A DNA stretch of 10,750 bases, taken from positions 1-10,750 of the forward strand of contig CALJUZ010000060.1 in NCBI GenBank assembly GCA_937975235.1, given 5' to 3'. Positions within the stretch are counted from its first letter, which is position 1. Each line of letters begins with the position of its first letter. The stretch is from CALJUZ01 sp003387805 (GTDB lineage: Bacteria > Bacillota > Limnochordia > Limnochordales > ZCTH02-B6). The translations under genes and the position numbers were made by a program. The notes beneath the pieces were generated by a model. The model was not told the origin of the DNA and ran no database searches. It saw only the letters and a program-made list of their open reading frames with translations. Shown here one piece after another: positions 7,206 to 10,750 of the stretch.

Positions 7206-8509
7206 TACACCGTTCCCTCCCGCCACGCATCGGCCGGCGCCATTCGGGCCACGGTCCACGCCGGATACAGCGCCGCCACCGCGCCTACGGCCATGGCCAG
7301 CGCCACGCCCGCCAGGCCTGCCAGCAGCACGTCCCCGGCCCCCGGACCGCCCGCGGCGCCCAGCGACGAAAACAAAGGCGCAAACACCGTCTTTCGCAGG
7401 GGAAACGCCAGCGCCGCGCCCACGACGCCGCCGATGCCGGCCAGGACCGCCGACTCGGCCACCACTTCCCGCACGATGCGGCCCCGGGTCGCACCCAGGG
7501 CCCGGCTGAGGCCGATGTAGCGCGTGCGCGGCGCGAGATTGGCCAGCGTCGTGGTGAACATGGCGATGGACGACACCAGCAGCGCCGCCAGGCCCAGGCC
7601 GCCCAGCAGCAGCGAACTGCCGGCCCGCACCTGCCGCAGCTGCCCGGCGCTCATCACCGGGCTGACCAGCACCTCCGCCTGCCTGCCTTCGATGAGCTGC
7701 TGGCTCTCGCCCCGCTCGGCCAGCCGGCTCGTCAGCAGCCGCCGCACTTCCTCTTCGGCTTCCCGCTCCATGTCCGGCCGCGGCCGGTACAAAATCTCCG
7801 ACACGGTGACGCCGCCCGGCCGCCCCGGGTCCGCGGCGAAGGGCACCAGCAGGTCCGCGGCCTGGCCCAGCGCCACCGCCAGAAGAGAGTCCATGCTGGT
7901 CCGGAACACGCCGATAATCTCCACGTCGTCGCCCGGTCTGGCCATGAGCTCGGCCAGGGCGGCGCCCGAAGGAAGGCCCATGAGGATCATGGCCTCCTCC
8001 TGAGGCCGCAGGTTGATGGTCTTGCCGACCACGTCCGTTTCGCCGAACAAAAGCCGCGCCAGCTCCTCCGAGATGACGGCCACCCGGGGCGCCGGCCCGC
8101 GGGTGTCCTCGTCGGCGAAGAACGAGCCGGACACCAGCTCCAAGTCCGTCAGCCGGGCAAAGGCGGGGTGCACGGCGGCCTGCGCCCGGACGACCCAGCG
8201 CTCGCCGTTGACCATCACCAGCGACTGGTACTCGCTGCGCACCGCGCTGGCCGCCTCCACGGCCGTCGCGTGTTCCAGCAAATACGTGACGTCGTCGGGC
8301 TGATACGCCCAGATCCACACCGCCGCGCCGCCGCCTTCGGTCCCGAAGCGGACCGCGTACGTCGTCGCGCCCGGGTCGTCCCCTTGCATCAACATGGGCA
8401 GCACGTCCACCAGCGCCGCGGACACCGCCGCAATGGCCAGCGCCACCTGCAGCACCGCCAGCAGATTGCGGAACCAGTGGCGCCGCAGCCGAATCCAGAT
8501 TGCGCTCAC
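7205..8509 (-). CDS. ABC transporter permease B, MacB/FtsX family
   Basis: This 434-aa inner-membrane permease has the four-helix MacB/FtsX plan. TM1 is near residues 14-36 (NLLAVLQVALAIAAVSAAL). A large extracytoplasmic domain runs to about 295 (VVRAQAAVHPAFARL, SGSFFADEDT, VAVISEELARLLFG: a MacB_PCD-type pattern). Three C-terminal helices lie near 298-322, 345-370 and 390-415, with the family block RTRYIGLSRALGATRGRIVREVVAESAVL and the ending ALYPAWTVARMAPADAWRE. The GTG start lies 13 nt after the stop of permease A. GAGGA sits only one base from the GTG, so translation probably depends on coupling to the upstream gene. Its sequence differs clearly from permease A, so the two probably form a heterodimer. 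The substrate cannot be told from sequence. Confidence 0.9.
   Translation of the reverse strand: MSAIWIRLRRHWFRNLLAVLQVALAIAAVSAALVDVLPMLMQGDDPGATTYAVRFGTEGGGAAVWIWAYQPDDVTYLLEHATAVEAASAVRSEYQSLVMVNGERWVVRAQAAVHPAFARLTDLELVSGSFFADEDTRGPAPRVAVISEELARLLFGETDVVGKTINLRPQEEAMILMGLPSGAALAELMARPGDDVEIIGVFRTSMDSLLAVALGQAADLLVPFAADPGRPGGVTVSEILYRPRPDMEREAEEEVRRLLTSRLAERGESQQLIEGRQAEVLVSPVMSAGQLRQVRAGSSLLLGGLGLAALLVSSIAMFTTTLANLAPRTRYIGLSRALGATRGRIVREVVAESAVLAGIGGVVGAALAFPLRKTVFAPLFSSLGAAGGPGAGDVLLAGLAGVALAMAVGAVAALYPAWTVARMAPADAWREGTV
7215..7220 (-). promoter_or_regulatory. Ribosome binding site of the membrane fusion protein gene
   Basis: GGAGGG lies 9 nt before the ATG at 7205, inside the last codons of permease B. 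It fixes the fusion-protein start within an open frame that extends much further upstream. Confidence 0.8.
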
Positions 8510-8522
8510 GTCCTCACCCCCG

Positions 8523-10082
8523 CTACTCCACCCGCAGCGCTTCCGCGGGGTCCTGGCGCGAGCCGAGCCACGCCGGGTACAATCCGAAGATCAGGCTGAG
8601 GCCGATGCCGGCCGCCAAACCGACGGCCGCGTCCGGCGCGCCGAGGCGGAACGCGGCATACAAGTCCGCGAACAAGGCTCCGGCATCCCCGGCCTGGGCC
8701 AGCAGCGCGCCCCGCACGCCGGCCACCAGCCCGGACGCCAGGAGAAGCCCCAGCACGCTGCCGGCCGCGCCCAAAAGCAGCGCCTCGCCGGCCGTCTGCC
8801 AAAACAGCAGGCGCCGCGTCGCGCCCAGGGCGATGCTCATGCCGGTAATGCGCTGCCGCCGCAGCACCCGGGCCGTGAACAGGTTCAGCACGTTGACCGC
8901 GGCGATGACGAGGCCCAGCCCCGCCAGGGTCAGCAGCGCCACCACGAAGGGCCCCAGCTGGCCGGTAACCTGGGCGCGCTCGTCCTGCGGATTGCGGGCC
9001 TCCATCCGGCCCTCGCCGTACTTTTGGCCGAAATACGCCTCGATCTCCGCGATGAGGCCGGGGATCATCCCCTCCTCCTGCGGCGCGACGTACACCTGGG
9101 GAAACGTGACCTCGGCCGGCCCCGGCCTGGGCGCGGCGCCCGGCACGACCCGGGGGCCGCCGGCCGTCGCGGGCTGAAAGCCCAGCAGCACGCTGTCCGA
9201 CGTTTCGCCGGTCATGAGCCGGGCCCACAAATCGTCCGGATGGGCCCTGACCACGCCGACGACGCGCCAAACGTCGCCGACGTCCGCGCCGGGACCGAAG
9301 AAGGCCGTAGCGATGGACTGCCCGAGCCACTCCTCAGGGGCTGCGTCCGGGAAAAGGCGCGCGGCGCTGCCGGCTTCCAGAACGATGTTGGTCCGCCCTT
9401 CGGCGAAATCGTCCCACGTAAACGGTCCGCCCGCGACAAACTCCATGCCGCGAAAGGCGAATTCGTCCGGCGTCACCATTTCCAGCTGCAGCTCCAGGTC
9501 GTCCCCGGCCCGGTCGCCCAGCGTGACGACGGGCAGCCGGCGGGAAGTGCCGACGCCGACGCTCACGTGCGCGACACCCGGCACGTCCCGGCGCAGCGTG
9601 AGCACGTCTTCGGCGGTGATGGTGGCCGGGTCCGTCAGAAACTCGGCCGCGACGCGCACCGCCGGCACGGAATTCGTGCCGAACAGCTGCTCCGTCGTGA
9701 CGGGCGCCCGCGGCCGGACCGTCACCGCCCGCCACTCGGGTGCCACGGCGCCCAGCCGCTCCACCACCATGGATTGCTGGAAGCGGACGAACGTCTCGCC
9801 CGCCGTCAGCACGCCCACGCCCAAGGCGAGGCCCAGGACGATGAGCGCGCTCTCCAGCCAACGCTGCTGCAGCTGCCGCCGCGACAGCCGCAGCACGCCC
9901 AGCCAGCGGGCCAGGCCGCTCCGCTTCAGCGGCAGCCCGACCGGGGACGTTCCGCCCCGCGAACCCCCGCTCGGCGGCGACCCGCCCGGCGACGCCCCGC
10001 CCGGCGAACCCCCGCCCGGCGGCGACCCACCCGGCGGCGCCCCGCCCGCCGGGTGCGTTGCGCCCGTTCGTGGCAATGCCAA
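8523..10082 (-). CDS. ABC transporter permease A, MacB/FtsX family, Gly/Pro-rich N-terminus
   Basis: This 519-aa inner-membrane permease has TM1 near 79-96 (ALIVLGLALGVGVLTAGETF), an extracytoplasmic domain of about 275 residues, and three C-terminal helices near 377-403, 427-458 and 485-504. Family blocks are RQRITGMSIALGATRRLLFWQTAGEALLLGAAGS and the ending LYPAWLGSRQDPAEALRVE. Residues 10-50 are an unusual repeat of Gly, Pro and Ser, predicted cytoplasmic and without counterpart in permease B. The start is the TTG at 10082: AGGAGG (10092-10097) lies 9 nt upstream. An ATG at 10089 is only 2 nt from that site and is out of frame. The gene follows the DUF4097-like gene after 92 nt with a dyad and begins the coupled block of six pump genes. 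Confidence 0.9.
   Translation of the reverse strand: MALPRTGATHPAGGAPPGGSPPGGGSPGGASPGGSPPSGGSRGGTSPVGLPLKRSGLARWLGVLRLSRRQLQQRWLESALIVLGLALGVGVLTAGETFVRFQQSMVVERLGAVAPEWRAVTVRPRAPVTTEQLFGTNSVPAVRVAAEFLTDPATITAEDVLTLRRDVPGVAHVSVGVGTSRRLPVVTLGDRAGDDLELQLEMVTPDEFAFRGMEFVAGGPFTWDDFAEGRTNIVLEAGSAARLFPDAAPEEWLGQSIATAFFGPGADVGDVWRVVGVVRAHPDDLWARLMTGETSDSVLLGFQPATAGGPRVVPGAAPRPGPAEVTFPQVYVAPQEEGMIPGLIAEIEAYFGQKYGEGRMEARNPQDERAQVTGQLGPFVVALLTLAGLGLVIAAVNVLNLFTARVLRRQRITGMSIALGATRRLLFWQTAGEALLLGAAGSVLGLLLASGLVAGVRGALLAQAGDAGALFADLYAAFRLGAPDAAVGLAAGIGLSLIFGLYPAWLGSRQDPAEALRVE
9933..10055 (-). repeat. Gly/Pro/Ser-coding repeat at the N-terminus of permease A
   Basis: On the plus strand, CCGCCCGGCG-like blocks recur at 9- to 15-bp intervals (CCCGCCCGGCGAC, CCCGCCCGGCGAA and variants). 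In frame they encode overlapping GGSPPGG and GGASPGG units. All spacings keep the frame. This is slippage-prone sequence, so lengths may differ between relatives. Confidence 0.75.
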
Positions 10083-10091
10083 CGCGCATTC

Positions 10092-10097
10092 CCTCCT
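10092..10097 (-). promoter_or_regulatory. Ribosome binding site deciding a TTG start (permease A)
   Basis: A full AGGAGG lies 9 nt before the TTG at 10082 and only 2 nt before an out-of-frame ATG at 10089. The coding frame of permease A connects to the TTG, so this site decides the start. Confidence 0.8.
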
Positions 10098-10110
10098 GTC
10101 TCAGGCGGCG

Positions 10111-10176
10111 CCTTTGCCAAAGGCCGGCCGTCACCCGGCGTCCAGCCAATGTGGTTTGTCGCACGCGCCGGCCTTT
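10111..10176 (-). promoter_or_regulatory. Dyad in the gap before permease A, possible attenuator
   Basis: Reading on the minus strand, AAAGGCCGGC (10176-10167) can pair perfectly with GCCGGCCTTT (10128-10119), ten base pairs around a 38-nt loop. The 3' arm can instead pair locally as CCTTT-GGC-AAAGG (10123-10111). The two foldings exclude each other. The 5' arm begins at the stop codon of the DUF4097-like gene, and the structure ends 14 nt before the AGGAGG of permease A. No T-run follows, so it is not a standard terminator. It may adjust expression between the two genes; this is inference. Confidence 0.4.
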
Positions 10177-10750
10177 ATTTGCCGATTCTCACAAAGCCGC
10201 TCGAGTCGATCAGTTCGATGCGCAAAGGATGCGCACCTTCCCCGATGGCGCCGGTGAGCGTTTCCCGGGCGCCGGCCCGGATTGATTCAAATCCAGGTGC
10301 GTCCACGAACAACGATCCGGGATTCAGCACCGCGTGCAGCGAGTGGTTCGCGGCCTCCTCGGGCAAGGCGATGTCCAGCAGGCCCCCCAGAGCCAGCGAC
10401 ACGTCGATGGCCGCCGCGCCCGCGGGCTGCAGGAACAGCTGGGCGCCCACGCCTTCCGCCCGGATGCCGCCCCGCACGCCCGCGATATTGACGACGGCGG
10501 GCGTCGTCCGCACCTCCACGGCCATCTCACGCGGCACGACGATGCGCCACACGGCGTGGTGAATCCCGTCGAAGGGCACGGGCTCTTCGGGCTGCCGGGC
10601 CGACAGCTGCACCGTGGTGCGCCCCGGAAGGAGGACAATGTCGTACGCCTCCAGGATGCGGCGCGCCTCCTCCGGGTCGCCGTTCGTAAAGGCGTAGAGT
10701 TCCAGCTCCACCCGGATTTCGTCCACGTCATCGCCGGTGATTTCGACATA
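10175..10750 (-). CDS. DUF4097-like (putative adhesin fold) protein, 3' part
   Basis: This frame is open to the right edge, so the true start lies outside the window; about 191 C-terminal residues are visible. A GTG within it (10726) could start translation, but the preceding residues YVEITGDD continue the same pattern and suggest that it is internal. The sequence has the short, repetitive beta-strand pattern of DUF4097-type proteins: VEITGDDVDEIRVE, then VPREMAVEVRTTPAVVNIAGVRGGIRAEGVGAQLFL and LHAVLNPGSLFVDAPGFE, a right-handed beta-coil-like arrangement. No membrane segment is seen in the visible part. The family is often found near transporters and regulators of envelope stress, but its molecular role is not settled. 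It is on the same strand as, and 92 nt ahead of, permease A, so it may share a promoter beyond the window. Confidence 0.7.
   Translation of the reverse strand, partial: YVEITGDDVDEIRVELELYAFTNGDPEEARRILEAYDIVLLPGRTTVQLSARQPEEPVPFDGIHHAVWRIVVPREMAVEVRTTPAVVNIAGVRGGIRAEGVGAQLFLQPAGAAAIDVSLALGGLLDIALPEEAANHSLHAVLNPGSLFVDAPGFESIRAGARETLTGAIGEGAHPLRIELIDSSGFVRIGK

Noticed and set aside
7154..10562. Long plus-strand open frames opposite the permease genes
   Set aside because: Their translations are His/Arg/Gln-rich low-complexity, typical of the antisense of high-GC coding sequence. The minus-strand frames carry clear MacB/FtsX patterns.

Overview
This is a GC-rich window with strong AGGAGG-type ribosome binding sites placed 8-9 nt before ATG, GTG or TTG starts. 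That style, together with the codon use, suggests a high-GC (possibly thermophilic) member of the Bacillota, such as the Symbiobacterium/Limnochorda area. This is an inference; no marker gene is present to fix the taxon.

From about 1778 to the right edge everything reads on the minus strand and forms one tight gene string. In transcription order: the 3' part of a DUF4097-like protein (10750-10175); a 92-nt gap with dyad symmetry; MacB/FtsX-type permease A (10082-8523); permease B (8509-7205); a MacA/HlyD-type membrane fusion protein (7205-5781); a MacB/LolD-type ABC ATPase (5788-4952); an all-helical TolC-like protein (4977-3553); and a second TolC-like protein with candidate beta strands, a Ser/Ala-rich N-terminus and a Gly/Ser/Pro-rich insert (3556-1778). 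The last six genes are joined by 1-, 4-, 8- and 26-nt overlaps and one 13-nt gap, so they are very probably co-translated. Together they look like a tripartite ABC export pump: two different permeases share one ATPase, the fusion protein bridges outward, and two TolC-family proteins act as conduit or periplasmic extension. The ATPase has a Pro where the D-loop Asp normally sits.

Positions 29-508 on the plus strand hold a small unrecognised gene, convergent to the pump operon. It appears to overlap an upstream gene by an ATGA junction.

Positions about 533-1765 hold no gene I can support. They contain four complete units and a fifth partial unit of a diverged tandem repeat of about 280-291 bp. 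Each unit carries a nested hairpin at its left end. Several arms differ between units in a compensatory way, and three of the four wobble pairs seen favour the plus strand as an RNA. Unit length is not always a multiple of three, and translations of equivalent parts lie in different frames, which argues against a coding repeat. I do not recognise the family; this is the most novel-looking element in the window.
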